A stretch of 64,000 nucleotides of DNA from assembly GCA_932521025.1 (NCBI GenBank), contig OW051469.1, positions 8,258,398 through 8,322,397 of the forward strand, given 5' to 3'. Made by a program: the position numbers and the translations under genes. The notes beneath the pieces are model-generated. The model ran no database searches. It was given only the letters and a program-made list of their open reading frames with translations, and was not told where the DNA came from. Below, in pieces: positions 34,601-45,785 of this stretch (the stretch's first letter is position 1; every line of letters starts with the position of its first letter). This DNA is from Oscheius onirici. Lineage: Eukaryota > Nematoda > Chromadorea > Rhabditida > Rhabditidae.

Positions 34601-35078
34601 ATGGCTATGAGCTGAAAAAGTGGTCCTTCACTGACATTGGTATGAAATTTGAAGACAACTTGAAGCTAAAGTTTCAGACATTGATGAGTTCGGTAGGCGG
34701 GACACGTACTTTGTATTCATGACCTACGGAGCCGAGATGCCGGAGAGCAGGACTTTCTGGGTTCTTCTGGAAAATGTGAGTGTCTTTTCGCAACTTTCTG
34801 TTACTTTGTCTCTGTTCAGAGCGCCACGACTCCGGGAGATCCTAAGACGACTCACAATGTCGAGGTCTCTGTAGCTTCTCATCATGCTCACGGTAACAAA
34901 TTTCCTCTTCCAGACCAGTAAAAATCTTCCAGGACCTCACCAAGACTCTGACACGATTCGTCAGCTGAGAAACATTATTGACCAGCGTCGCAGAACTCCA
35001 GAATCTGCTGTCGGCTGGTGGAAATGGGGCATTACCATGATCGGCGGCATCTCAGAGATTGTCGTCTACATTTTCTAA
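31605..35078 (+). CDS. ERMP1/Fxna-type ER-membrane M28 metallopeptidase
   Basis: Seventeen exons from 31605-31786 to 34933-35078 give 897 residues (human ERMP1 is 904). A basic cytosolic N-terminus precedes one membrane span ([20 protein letters not shown]). The M28 peptidase domain follows: [17 protein letters not shown] carries the first zinc His/Asp and bridging Asp, [14 protein letters not shown] the catalytic Glu pair, and [11 protein letters not shown] the next ligand region. [16 protein letters not shown] and [14 protein letters not shown] complete it. After this come at least eight hydrophobic segments and a lumenal-looking C-terminal domain. ERMP1 is an ER aminopeptidase-like protein tied to ER stress and follicle organisation in mammals. 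All metal-binding residues visible here are kept. Junctions at 33474|33515 and 34367|34409 use less obvious acceptors, chosen to keep frame. Confidence 0.93.
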
Positions 35079-35429
35079 AAGAATGTGATTCCAAAATTGT
35101 GATTTCCCCCTTTTAACGCTATTACGGAGTACTAAATATCGATTGTCACAGACTGGGAACCCAGTACCGGTTTATTTATTTGATACAAACATTCCTCCCT
35201 CCTCCTCTGCAATTACGTAATAAACAACTTTCTCTTTCCTGTTCTCTCTACCCTTGTTTTCTTTCAGAGTTAAAGAGCGTGTAGCCAGCAGTAATTTTTT
35301 TTGCTTCGGAACCTATTTCATTTGATTTAGCGAACAGTTCTATCCTTAGAGAGCCGCACAAGTAGACTCTCCTCTGATAATGATCTATTTTAAAATGCGC
35401 TACCGTCTGTGTGTGTGTGTGTGAAGCTG

Positions 35430-35520
35430 AGATTTGTGGCTCGTGTATTGCAAGCGTTTAGTGCGCCGCGCGCGCGACCCGGGTTCGATCCCCGCCGGGG
35501 ACTAATTTTTTTGCTTTGTA
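35430..35520 (+). repeat. tRNA-derived SINE or tRNA pseudogene
   Basis: TGGCTCGTGTATTGC (35437-35451) resembles a pol III A box and GGGTTCGATCCCC (35481-35493) is a near-perfect B box, about 45 bp apart as in a tRN gene. CGGGGAC and a run of T (35505-35511), a pol III terminator, follow. The 5' part cannot pair with CCGGGGAC into a proper acceptor stem and no anticodon arm is clear, so this is a tRNA-derived SINE or a decayed tRNA rather than a working gene. Confidence 0.55.
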
Positions 35521-35757
35521 TTTTTGAGTTCCAAATGATGATACCAAGTGCGTGCATGTGTGTTTTTTTCTTCTTTTTCATGTTTTGCACTTTTGGGACT
35601 ATTGCGAGCCGAAAGCGAGGTGTAAGTCAACGGGTCAAGTGCGAAGGCTTTTTTCGGTACTGTTGCGAGCCAACAGCAAGATCTAAGTTTTATCACAAGT
35701 TTGTGGCCGTGTTTTTCTTCTTCAATGGAAGGTGTGTAAGTGTTGCCGCGCTACTGT

Positions 35758-35835
35758 GCAGAGGGACAGAAGGACAGAGAGGGACAGAGGGACAGCGGGA
35801 CAGAGAGACGGGGGGTACAGGGATAGAGAGAGAGA
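35758..35835. repeat. GACAGAG-type purine tract
   Basis: About eight imperfect copies of GGGACAGAG. The same motif recurs in many introns of this window (18560, 20885, 59700, 62190, 63500) and inverted in pcca-1 intron 1. Confidence 0.6.
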
Positions 35836-36250
35836 TCTGTCTCTGTACTTTCAGACCTTGCAGATTGTCTTTTTGCTTCGTGTACAGTATTTAAGCTACT
35901 CTTATCTATTAATTGATCTGGAGAGGGATCAAGCAGCAAACTGTTAACTCTTATCTGTTTTGAAAAGGGCAAAACTAAGTCACTTAGCCCCGGAGGGGCG
36001 TAGCACAACTTGTTTTCCTTATCTCGTACCGTCTCCGCTGCCTATGGGAGGTTACTCTAAAACGAAATTAGTTCCTTCTTTTTTTTCAGCACGTTGAACA
36101 AGTTTTGAGCTTACCTCTCCTTTTATGAGCAAACGTCACTGTTATATTTGCAATCCCAATCCCCAACGGCAAGAACTAGAGTCAACTCTGAAACATTTTC
36201 TGCTTTGGTTTCAATCCCTTTGTCATCGAATTCCCCCTCGTGTTTACGCC

Positions 36251-36258
36251 TATAAATA
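36251..36258 (+). promoter_or_regulatory. TATA box of GST copy 3
   Basis: TATAAATA lies 94 bp before the GST start codon. A TTCAG at 36338-36342 next to the ATG is a likely trans-splice acceptor. Confidence 0.5.
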
Positions 36259-36344
36259 TCAGCTTTCCTTCTCATTTACAGCTCTGAGTGTGCTTTGCAA
36301 ACAATCCTCTTTCTTTACGTTTGCTTCTTAAAACATATTCAGAA

Positions 36345-37027
36345 ATGATTAACTACAAGCTGTACTATTTCCCTCTCCGTGGAAGAGCCGAGTTGGCCAG
36401 ACAGATCTTTGCCATTGCTGGAGAAAAGTACGAGGATATTCGAATTCCTCAGGAGCAGTGGCCTGAGATGAAGGACAAGACTCCTTTTGGACAGATTCCA
36501 GTTCTTGAAGTCGACGGAAAACAGTTGGGACAATCAATTGCAATTGGAAGATATCTGGCAAGAAAGTTTGGTGAGTAAGTTCTGTTTTTCGTCTCAACAG
36601 AAACAAACTAGCAGTAAATTAACAGTTTTTTTCAGGTCTTGCTGGCAAGAACTCTTGGGAAGAGGCCCAAGTTGACTCGTATGCTGACCAATTCATGGAC
36701 TTCTTTGGAGAGCTTCGTCCCTTCTTCGTTGCCTTCATCGGAAGAGGAGGAGATCCAGAACTCCAGAAGAAGGAAGTCGCTATCCCGGCCATCCAGAAGC
36801 ACATGCCATTCTTCGTCAAAGCTATCAAGAACTCTGGATCAGGATATGTTGTTGGAAGCTCTCTGACCTATGTCGATCTGATGCTGGCTGATTTCACTGC
36901 CAACTTTGGCGATGTTGATAGCAGCCTGCTTGACGCATTCCCAGCACTTCGTGAGCACAGAACTCTGGTTCACAGCAACCCCAACCTCAAGCACTGGATC
37001 GAGACTCGCCCCAAGACCCCATACTAG
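36345..37027 (+). CDS. Glutathione S-transferase, nematode sigma-like (copy 3)
   Basis: Exons 36345-36570 and 36636-37027 give 205 residues. [19 protein letters not shown] (catalytic Tyr), [18 protein letters not shown] and the helical domain with [19 protein letters not shown] identify it. The intron sits after KFG, the same position as in the GST pair at 14-16 kb, so all three share ancestry. The RGRAE version of the first helix is more like canonical sigma GSTs than the RGNGE/RGNAE of the pair. It conjugates glutathione to electrophiles in the cytosol. Confidence 0.94.
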
Positions 37028-37153
37028 ATTCCCACTTTGTATAAAAAATATTTTGTTCCCAAAACGCCGCTGGTAAAATTAGTTGCTCAGAAAAATAGAA
37101 CGTTCTGCATAGAAAATTCAGTTAAAAACAGAAAGGATTCACTATTTATTACA

Positions 37154-39183
37154 CTAGTCTAAATCAAAATCGAGAAATTCAATGCTTTTCTTCATAAACG
37201 TCTGTTTGATTAATTTGATGGCGTTGTTTACAATCTCTTTGTTCTGCTGTTGTTCCAGCGGCGAAATTTCTTCAGCATCCAGCTGATCAATTCCCAGGCC
37301 TCTTGTTTGTTCATTTATGTAATCCTTCGCTTGTTCCATCCGTGAACCAACCATTTGCAGCAGCTCAGCCTGTTCCGGGTTTTCTTCTACTGCCATAGAA
37401 AGTAGTATATTAAACTGCTCTATCATCTTATGTCCCGCTTCTAACATCAGCTTAGCACAATGAATTCGTCGTGGAGGAACTGTATCTTCTTTCCAATCAA
37501 ATTCTTCTTTTATGACGTGATATTCTTCATTGTTGTCTGTCGTGAACATTGGAGCAAGCAGTTCACGCAGTCTAATGTAGACCTCTTCCATTGTCGGGCG
37601 TTTGTCGACTTCCGCAGAACACATTCTAAAAAATTGTTAATTTATGATGCGGGGTAGGTCTACTCTACAGCTACGGCGGTCAGACCAGACGACAGCCGGC
37701 CAATTAACTGCAAATGCACTTTTATTTTTCCATCCAGAGAGCCTAAGATTTCAGCCAAATCGTGAATGGCAGAGTACTTTCGATGATGTTTTTATGTAAT
37801 CTCACATTGGATAGAGAATGCAAATTATTGTTCTTCCTAAACTGAAGACGTCAGCCTTATCATCGTAATCAGCTCCTTCTTCAATTTCAGTGGCTCGGAA
37901 GCCGTTTGATCCTCTATTCCCCGAATTGTTCAAAAGGGCCGATTCTGGTAAAGTAGCACCTTCAGCAAAATCGCAGAGCCTTATGATTTTTCGATCGACA
38001 GTAGTGAAGAGAATGCTGAAGAGCTGTAATAATACTAAAAAGCCTACTTTGCAGGCTTCAAATCTCTATGTACAATCCCTTTATCGTGAAGATATTTCAC
38101 TGCGTCAACTATTTGGGAAATCCAATTCAGTTTTCGAGTAAAGTCGCTGGACCAATCCTCGCTTTCTTTCAATTCTGAAAATATCAGTTAGGATTAAACA
38201 GTCGCAATGCTTGGCGCACCATTTTGGGCAAGGTTTATACTGGACATACAGACTGGGGTTTCGAAATTTCGAGACAATTCACGTTGGGCTCATGCGAGTG
38301 ATTCACCCCACACGGGCACAGTGTTGTTCAAAAGATAAAGTGTATCCCACGTTTGGCCTCACTGAAGATAGTTTGAATCCCGTCACTGATCTAGATTTAA
38401 CTGAAATAAAGAAACACCTTGATCCATACTGCCGCCTCCACAATACTCAAGAACCAAGCCCTTCTGAACACGAAGATTGGTAGACTTGACGTAGAGGCCA
38501 CGAAGTTGTATAATGCCTTTATGACCAGCCGCCTAAATTTCTACCGTCAACTAAAAAAAACTAAAAACAATACCGCTCGTAGGTGTCTTATTTCACTTGT
38601 TATCTGTTCCAAATAATGTTGGCTAGTTGCATACTGCTTCACAGCAACTATCTCTCTAACAATTTAAGGTTTGCTCTGTTTCTCACTAACCCCGTTCGAA
38701 TCAGTTCTGCCTGCTTAACAAAGCCTTGTCCACCTTCCCCAATATCATGTCCAATTTCAATGTTTGCATCTTCCAAAAATTTCTCCAAGCAATCCTGGGA
38801 AAAGTTAACACAGCACACAGTATAGTCGATTCCAAAAAAATGGTGCATAATTCAAACCGGCCCGCCAAAAAATTCGCGGGAATTTGAACGCTCAAAAATA
38901 TACCTCATTTTTTTTCCAGCTTAGCTATTTTTTGTGTAGCCGATAATAATCTGAATAGTTTTTTCCTTCGCGTAGTAAAGTGTACATTCTACTATTCTTG
39001 AACAGAAAACGAGCAAAAATCGGCCAAGAAACGATGAATGCAAAACTAACAATTTCCCAATTGAATTTTCTGCGTTCAAATTCCCGCGAAATTCTTGGCG
39101 GGCCGGTTTGAATTATGCACCATTTTTTTTTGGAATCGACTATAAAGACTCATGAATACGTCTTCGGTTGATGCTGCCTGCAT
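37154..39183 (-). CDS. DFA-type protein kinase A with helical tail
   Basis: Reading from 39183: MQAASTEDVF, then (exon 38691-38794) the glycine loop GEGGQGFV, IVAVKQY (catalytic Lys), SEIRHL (helix-C Glu), GLVLEYCGGGSMDQ (hinge), YLHDKGIVHRDLKPA with Asn completed by the next exon, RLCDFAEGATLP in place of DFG, RGSNGFRATEIEEG, ADVFSLGRTI and, in the last exon 37154-37625, KRPTMEEVYIRLREL. A tail of about 115 residues ends EFLDFDLD. The first exon is followed by ATGAGT where the paralog at 49310 has GTGAGT, so its donor may be lost, and a transposon lies in that intron. All catalytic kinase residues except the DFG glycine are present. Substrate and partners are unknown. Confidence 0.65.
38823..39142. 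mobile_element. Palindromic MITE in intron 1 of kinase A
   Basis: TAGTCGATTCCAAAAAAATG (38823-38842) and its inverted copy at the right end (to 39142) begin arms that also share GCATAATTCAAACCGGCCCG. TA duplications lie outside (38821-38822 and 39143-39144). The element is 320 bp, with inverted arms of about 75 bp and a unique centre, and is non-autonomous. Confidence 0.8.
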
Positions 39184-39611
39184 GTCGGAACAAGAGTCAA
39201 GGATAGTCGTTATCAGAACTAAAAGATGGCATTTTCTAATTATTTGAGAACAATGCTTGTATGTCATCGCTCTTCACTAGCTGTCACTGTCATCGCTCTT
39301 CACATCGTCTTAGTCATCGCTAGAAAACACAAACTGGAAAGGAAGAGGAACTCGAGAGACAGCTCTCGACTGTAACTTGGCCAAACTGTGAAAGTGATTC
39401 ACATTGCAACCCCTTTTTGGCCAGTACGTCCTCTTTTTTATGAGCTTGGTTTTTTTACAGTCATGGAAAAACAACGGCAGAGCCTTTATATCTTTACTAT
39501 TGAAATTGTGTCAGACAAACTGAATAATTACGTTACTTATTGACCTCACTCACATCTCAATTATTGACAAAGTTAAAATTGTTGACAGGACTTGACAAAG
39601 TTAGTGATATT
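39184..39611. other. Spacer between kinases A and B
   Basis: Contains TTGACAAAGTTA / TTGACAGGACTTGACAAAG repeats near 39556-39602 and CATCGCTCTTCACA duplicated at 39267 and 39291. No coding region is seen. Confidence 0.4.
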
Positions 39612-41643
39612 TTAGATGTCCTCTTTTTGCATTTCCATAATATGACCCCTCAACAGAGAACAAAGATTCAGCAATTGATCCAAAGCCTCCTTCTCATCTG
39701 GAGTCATGTATGATCGTCTTCGTTGGTCTTCCCATACATGCTCTGCAAGATTCTTTCCAGGGCTTAAATCGTTTCTTCTGACGTAAGTTCCGTCATAACT
39801 GTCCGTCGTATAATGCTCAGTCAGAATATGACTCAGTCTAGAATAGACTTCATCCATTGTCGGCCGTTCCTTTTCATCTGCAGAGTACATTCTATAAACC
39901 AATTTAAAAGGATTGTAGCATTGACATACTCTGCAGATAGAATGGTCAGTTCAGTCATCATTAAAACGTTTGACGTCAAAAGCCTTTCCGGTACTGGAAA
40001 GAATCTTGCAGGAGTTTATCTAACCTGCGAAAAGCGGCAAATTCTCGAAAAGTCCGCGAAGTCCAAAGAGATTTTATCACATTTCTAAGGGCGGACATCA
40101 AGGCTGCTCTACTGACATTACTACACCATTCTTGAAAGAATAATAGTCCATCATCCGGGCGTCTGAAAGCGTTTTTGCACTAATTTTCTATTTGCAATCA
40201 AGCTCACATTGGATAGAGAATGCACAAGATTGTCCTTCCCAGACTGAAGACGTCGGCCTTATTACCGTGAGTATCTCCTTTTTCGATTTCGGGACCTCTG
40301 AATCCCTTAGTTCCTCGTGAACTAGTGGTGTCAATAAGATCTGCTTTTTCTGGCAATGTAGTACATTCAGCAAAGTCACAGAGCTTGATAGTTTTTAGCG
40401 TATAAGAAGTGAAGAGAATACTGGAAAGCAAAGCTCTTTAAAGAATTCTGAAGCCTACTTTGCAGGCTTCAGGTCTCGGTGTATTATTCCTTTGCCGTGA
40501 AGATACTTTACTGTTTCCACTATCTGCGCAATCCAATTAATTTTTCGGTCGAGGTCAAAAGCGATGTTTCTGGAAACTCCATTTGGCCACAATGGACGTT
40601 TTTTACAGCACACAGCTAGAATTCCTGAGCTCGAAAAATGAGATTTGTTAAGAGGAACACGATGAACGCCCATATCTCGGAATAGGAGGTAGTTCCGCAA
40701 ATTTCGTAATATGTCTAGTAATATACCTCAAAAGGGCTATCGAATGACACCGTACCCGATAAAAAATTCGTTTGTGACCAAACGGGGTTCCCTACCGGAA
40801 AGCAAAGGGCTCGTAATATTCTTCAAGGTAGTTCGTCAGTGTATCAAATATCTGATTAACAATATCTCTTTTTAGGTCGAGACGAAGATCTCTGCTCCTC
40901 AGTTCTAAAAATATTTGTTAATCGGAACATTTTGAGACACCAGTTGTGGCTCGGGGCATACGGAGATTCTATTTATCAACAAGTATTTCGCTTACCTTTG
41001 TCCATGTTGCCTCCTGCACAATATTCAAGAACCAATCCTTTCGGGAGCCGTGGATTGCTGGATTCCTCATAAATTCCAAAAAGTTGTACAATTCCTGGAT
41101 GTTCAGCTGCCTAAAATCGAAGTTTTTATAAAATTCAAAAGACTACCTTTCGCAGATGTCCTATCTCAGTTGTTATATTTCTGTCATAGCAATCGTTAAG
41201 TTCATATTTCTTCACAGCAACAAGTATGCTAAATATTTTTGTGTGAAATAAAGTCTGTTCAAAAAAAAGAACACAACAGTAACCCATAAATATTTCGCTT
41301 CGAGAACCACAAACCCCTGATTTTCAGGGTAAACTGCAACAATTCAAACCGATTTCTTGATTTTTTCAACGGTGAATTGCCGCGCTTCAGGGGTTTGTGG
41401 TTCTCGAAGCGAAGTATTTATGGGTTACTGTTGTGTTCTTTTTTTTGAACAGGTTTTAGTGTCTACTCTTACCCGCTCGAAATCAGTTTGGCTTTCCAGA
41501 CATGACCCTGCCCACCTCTTCCGATTTCTTCATCAGTTTTTATTGTCTTCCCTTCCGTAAATACTTCCAAGCCGTTCTGTAAAACCTTTGAAGACGGAAA
41601 ACTCAACACTTACGAAAACTTCCTCAGCTGAAGATGACTGCAT
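39612..41643 (-). CDS. DFA-type protein kinase B
   Basis: From 41643: MQSSSAEEVF, NGLEVFTEGKTI, GRGGQGHV (glycine loop), LVAVKKY, TEIGHL, GLVLEYCAGGNMDK. A hinge-proximal insert of about 35 residues (ELRSRDLRLDLKRDIVNQIF...) follows, unique to this copy. Then come YLHGKGIIHRDLKPAN (Asn split by an intron), KLCDFAECTTLPEK, RGTKGFRGPEIEKG, ADVFSLGRTI and ERPTMDEVYSRLSHIL, with a short helical tail ending at 39612. It can be spliced in frame throughout if introns ending CCAG and GAAAG are allowed. The intron between the glycine-loop and VAVK exons contains a MITE. Likely functional. Confidence 0.65.
41251..41456. mobile_element. CTGTTC-family MITE, copy 1 (in kinase B intron)
   Basis: AAGTCTGTTCAAAAAAAAGA on the left faces TTTTTTTTGAACAGGTT on the right. 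The arms share AACAGTAACCCATAAATA and GCTTCGAGAACCACAAACCC. TA flanks are at 41249-41250 and 41457-41458. A full-length relative is at 49875 and a truncated one at 62429. Confidence 0.8.
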
Positions 41644-41741
41644 GTTGGGTTGAAAATAGCCGTACCCAAGCCGGGGGAACAAGTAAACCACGACTAGGGC
41701 TCGTTATCAGAAAAAAGCCACGACATGGGTTTAGTCAATTA

Positions 41742-41967
41742 TGGTCTGTTCAAAAAAAGAGGAATTACCGTAAGATTTTAGTCCTTCCCTTCGAGACCCA
41801 CATAGCACACAAACATTGGATACTCAGCCAACAAATTCCAAAGTTCGCTGCGTATCTTTCGAATTTTTTGTTGGCTGATTGTGAATATCCAACTTTTGCG
41901 TGCTAAGTGGGTCTCGAAGGGAAGGACTAAAATCTTATGGTAATCCCTCTTATTTTTGAACAGGCCA
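41742..41967. mobile_element. CTGTTC-family MITE, divergent member
   Basis: The ends TGGTCTGTTCAAAAAAAGAG and TTTTTGAACAGGCCA match the termini of the other copies, but the arms carry different sequence (TAGTCCTTCCCTTCGAGACC, GTTGGCTGA). TA duplications are at 41740-41741 and 41968-41969. It is a second subfamily using the same termini, hence probably the same transposase. Confidence 0.75.
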
Positions 41968-42466
41968 TATCATCTATTTTATTACGTGTGATAGGAATAA
42001 CCCCCCCCCCTCTTCTAAGATTTTTGTTTTTAATCCAAATGCCACCAAAAATTGGCAGGAAGGGGTCAGTGTAGGACCCAAATTTCCCACAAAATTTCAG
42101 CCAATTTGCATTTTCAGTGGCGGAGCTAGGTCGATTTTACCACTTTTTGTGATCCGACCTCGCGGAGTGGGTTCAAATATAATTTCGGTAGTTTCTTAGG
42201 AGGGTGACTAGAGGAGAGAACAAAGGAGGAATGAAAAGGAAACCACGACTAGGGCTCCGTGACAGAGCGAAGTCATGAATTTCTACATTAGCCTTCGAAG
42301 GTCGTTGCCAACCTTGTTTCCACAAACTTTTCATAAACATTTCTACAAAATGCTCAGTTTTCGGTTGAAATTGGCTCCAGCAATCGATTAGATGCTTACC
42401 CTTTGTTTGTGCTCTGATAACGATTACCTCTCTTGTTTAGTCTCCACTCTTTTATCTTAAATCAAC
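41968..42466. other. Spacer upstream of kinase C
   Basis: No gene. There is a run of 10 C at 42001-42010. CCACGACTAGGGCTC occurs at 41688 and again at 42243, followed by TCGTTATCAGA and TCCGTGACAGA-like continuations, a short direct repeat flanking the MITE at 41742. Confidence 0.45.
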
Positions 42467-44272
42467 ATGCAGGTAAATTGTGCTGATGAGGTCTTTGTGA
42501 GCTTTATTTCTCTCCTTGTTTCAAATTGTTTCAGGACGGGTTGAAGATTTTTATTGACGGCGAAGACATAGAAATTGGTGAGGATCTCGGAGAGGGGAGT
42601 CAGGGATATGTTCAAAAAGCAAAACTAAAACAAACGGGGTTTGTGAAAAACAATTATCGCTAAAATTTTTTTAGAGAAGATGTTGCTGTCAAGCACTATG
42701 CTTATGACGACTACTACTCGGAACGCATAAGAAGTGAAATAGCGAATCTGAAAACGGTAGTTCCTGGTTTTCTCTGAATTTGCAATTTTAGGCAACTGGT
42801 CATGAAGGAATTGTACAGCTCCTTGGTCTGTATTCCAGGTCTGCTAACCCTCGAGCTCGGAAGGGTTTGGTTCTAGAATTTTGCGAAGGAGGCAGTCTGG
42901 ACAAAGGTAGAACAATTCAAAATAGAAGCTCAGTAGCAATACCTTATGCATTTTTGCTATTAGTGGTTATCTCGACCTATTGTATTTTACACATGTGCAT
43001 TTTTAAGCAATAGAATTGAAAGAAGATGACGATTTTGAGAATAACATAAACTGGATCGTGCAGATAATTAGAGCAGTGAAGCACCTCCACGATCATGGAA
43101 TAGTACACAGAGATCTGAAACCTGCCAAGTAGGCTTTACGTTTGGGAAGGAAGTTTTTTTAGCATCCTCTTTGCCTTGACTGATCGTAAAAACCTCAAAC
43201 TTTGCGACTTCGCTGAATGCACTACTTTGCCAAAAGATGCATCTAGTATTGAGCACACAAGCTATCGAGGAACTCCCGGCTTCAGAGATTCCGAAATTGA
43301 CGCTGGAAACGATTACTGCGATAAGGCCGACGTTTTTAGTTTGGGAAGAACAATCATATGCATTCTTCTCGGTTTGTAAGTCTTATTGTAACTCAGTTTG
43401 TGCAAAGCTGTGTACTTTTTCATGAAATACATTTCTTTTAGAAGTCCGGAACGTCTTGGACTGAGTCACTTCATTGAAATGTGTTTTAGTGCAGAGCGTG
43501 ATCGCTTAGAAAGTTATAAGAAAGAATATTCCAACATGGACCAACTTGACGGCTTTAATCATGGTGAAATGGGCGCAAGTGAATTTTTAAAAGTCTTTGT
43601 CGGAGGCCATTTTGAACTTGTTGCCCTTGCTGTACGGTACAGATTATTTAAATTGAAATGTTTACTTGTTTTAGTATGTACATCAGCGATGTCGCCGAAC
43701 GTCCAACAATGAATGCTGTCTATGCTAGGCTTCAAGAAATTCTTGATGACCACTATAAAACAGACGATAATGTCACTTACGTCAGAAAGGGAAAAATGAC
43801 TATAAATCCAGCAGAACTTCAACGACATCTTGACATCACAACTCATTTTGGAAAAGTAATGGATGAGCGGCAAGAAAAAATTAAAAGGATGCGTCAGTCT
43901 TTGGCAGAGCAAATGCATCGGCTAGACCTGGAACCGGAAAAACCCGAGGAGGAACTCTATCAGATGATGCAGGAGCTTCAGCAGATGAATCAAGAAGTCG
44001 ACCAGATGAATATAGATATGCACCTTTTAAAACGTCCAGTCGAGGTTTGTGAAACGACGAGCCGAGTCGAAATCGTAGACTATACGATTGTTCAGGTTTT
44101 GAAGCACGATAAGCAAAAAAAGGTTGATATACTGCGTCACTCTTTGAACGATATAATGGAAGAGCTAGCTCAGCAACCGGAAAAAACCGTGCTGGAAACC
44201 AATCAGATGATGCGACGTCTTGACGTGATGAATAAGGAAGTCGACCAGTTAATGTCTGATATGCACATATAA
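42467..44272 (+). CDS. DFA-type protein kinase C, complete copy with coiled-coil tail
   Basis: Eight exons (42467-42472, 42535-42638, 42675-42756, 42792-42906, 43014-43128, 43163-43375, 43442-43636, 43675-44272) give 475 residues, in frame throughout. Order: MQ micro-exon; GEGSQGYV; DVAVKHY; SEIANL; GLVLEFCEGGSLDK; HLHDHGIVHRDLKPAN; LKLCDFAECTTLP; RGTPGFRDSEIDAG; KADVFSLGRTIICIL. An inserted block of about 65 residues follows (SPERLGLSHFIEMCF ... FELVALAV), then AERPTMNAVYARLQEI. The tail of about 190 residues has two similar glutamine-rich helical repeats ending QEVDQMNIDMHLL and KEVDQLMSDMHI. It is the only copy on the plus strand. Ser/Thr versus Tyr specificity is unclear, though HRDLKPAN favours Ser/Thr. 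Confidence 0.8.
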
Positions 44273-44456
44273 TGACAAGATGAGTTTGGTGAGGCGATGA
44301 GTGGTGTTGAATTTTTTTTTATACTACTGTTCTTTGCATTCGTTAGTATCGACAGCTTTTATCAGTTGTGGAAGAGGTCGCCCCATTCCTGGTCAAACTG
44401 TTCGATTTCTTGAAACGTTTCATTGAGTTCCAGCTCTAATTGATCAGGTTGGTACA

Positions 44457-45785
44457 TTAGCATATTGAATATCCGTTTCCGTATACTATACTCTGCTCAT
44501 CGTGTTGTTCTGATTTACTGTCTGATTGCTCAATCTCGGAGATTTCCTGCTCTAATTGCTCTAGATGCTGCTCTAACAGATCACATGCCCGGGCCTTATT
44601 TTCGGAACTACTGTTAAGCTCATCGAGCTGTCCAATTTGCTGACTTAGCTGGTCCAACCATTGAATCCATGCTTCACGTCTTACGCTTCTTTCTTGTAAT
44701 GTTTTCATCAATTCCGTTGAGAAGTTTAGCTGTTGTTGAAGTTCCGCTCTCCGTATCTTTGCTATTTTCATGACGTAAAGCTGTCCGGTATAATGGGGTT
44801 ATGTGATGACATTTTGGAAACGAACCATATTTTTTAGAGCAAGACTGATGGCTCTGGCTTCTGGAGCAAGCGGCTCTTCGTTAGCTGCATCTGCATATCC
44901 CAGTCGATCCACTATTCGATCTAAAAAATGCTGCAAGACCATCTATTATGTTCATTACCTATTAGATACTTCGGGTCATCCTTTGAATGATAGTGCTCGG
45001 ACAGAATTTCACGTAGTTTAACGCAAACCTCAGTCATATTTGGACGCTGGGTAACATCCGTAGAGTACATACTAAGCATACAATTTACTGATTCATACAA
45101 ACGTACCGTAAAGCTAGTTCGATAAGACCGAAATCCTCTCGGAGAAAAAATTTCAAAAACTTGTCAGAATCCATGCCGGGCTCTCTGAACATATCAAAGT
45201 TTTTCGTATTGCCGTATTTCTTAATGTGACGGTCCAAAATGTCCCATCCGGCATTGAAAACCAGATCTCGGACCTTCGATCCCAGCTTTTTAAGACATCT
45301 GAAAATTTGCTGATCATAACGTGATCACCCGTCTTTTTCCTTTTTTGTAATTCGTTTGCGAAAAACAAAAAAACGAACAAATAAAATCGTTTTTGTGTAG
45401 TGCTTGTTCTCCTCCCAATTTTTACTAAGTCTATCTTAATTATTCCTAAGCTCACGTTTCGAGCAGTATACGAAAAATCGTTCTTCCCAAACTGAAGACA
45501 TCCGCCTTATTTCCATAATCCCTTCCAGCTTGAATTTCAGTATCACTGAAGCCTGGAGTTCCACGCTTCATAGTGTGCTCAACGACATCCGATTCATATG
45601 ACAAAGTAGTGCATTCAGCAAAGTCACAAAGCTTGGTTGTCCTAAGATCAACAGAAGTGAGGAGGACACTGAACCAACTTTTGTGTCTTTACAACAAAAA
45701 GACCTACTTGGCTGGTTTCAAGTCTCGGTGTATGATACCGTTATCGTGCAGATACTTAACTGCATCTGTTATCTGTGCAAAGATC
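44457..45785 (-). pseudogene. DFA-type protein kinase D, N-lobe lost at a LINE boundary
   Basis: From 45785 downward: ITDAVKYLHDNGIIHRDLKP, KLCDFAECTTLSYE, RGTPGFSDTEIQAG, KADVFSLGRTI, the C-lobe insert (GLIELALR), DVTQRPNMTEVCVKLREIL and a Gln/Glu-rich coiled-coil tail (QLNFSTELMKTLQERSVRR ... ) ending at 44457. Immediately upstream of the catalytic-loop exon the sequence changes to RTE reverse transcriptase (from about 45786, plus strand). No glycine loop or VAVK exon is found before kinase E, so it is a truncated pseudogene. Confidence 0.65.

Larger units (their letters stand above)
35079..36344. other. Repeat-rich intergenic region before GST copy 3
   Basis: Holds a (TG)n run at 35408-35422, a tRNA-like SINE (listed separately), two degenerate copies of T(A/G)TTGCGAGCC followed by A.AGC.AG(A/G)T (35599 and 35662), a GACAGA tract, and the GST promoter. 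No protein gene is seen. Confidence 0.5.

Noticed and set aside
35430-35520. Functional tRNA gene
   Set aside because: B box is good, but acceptor and anticodon stems cannot be formed.
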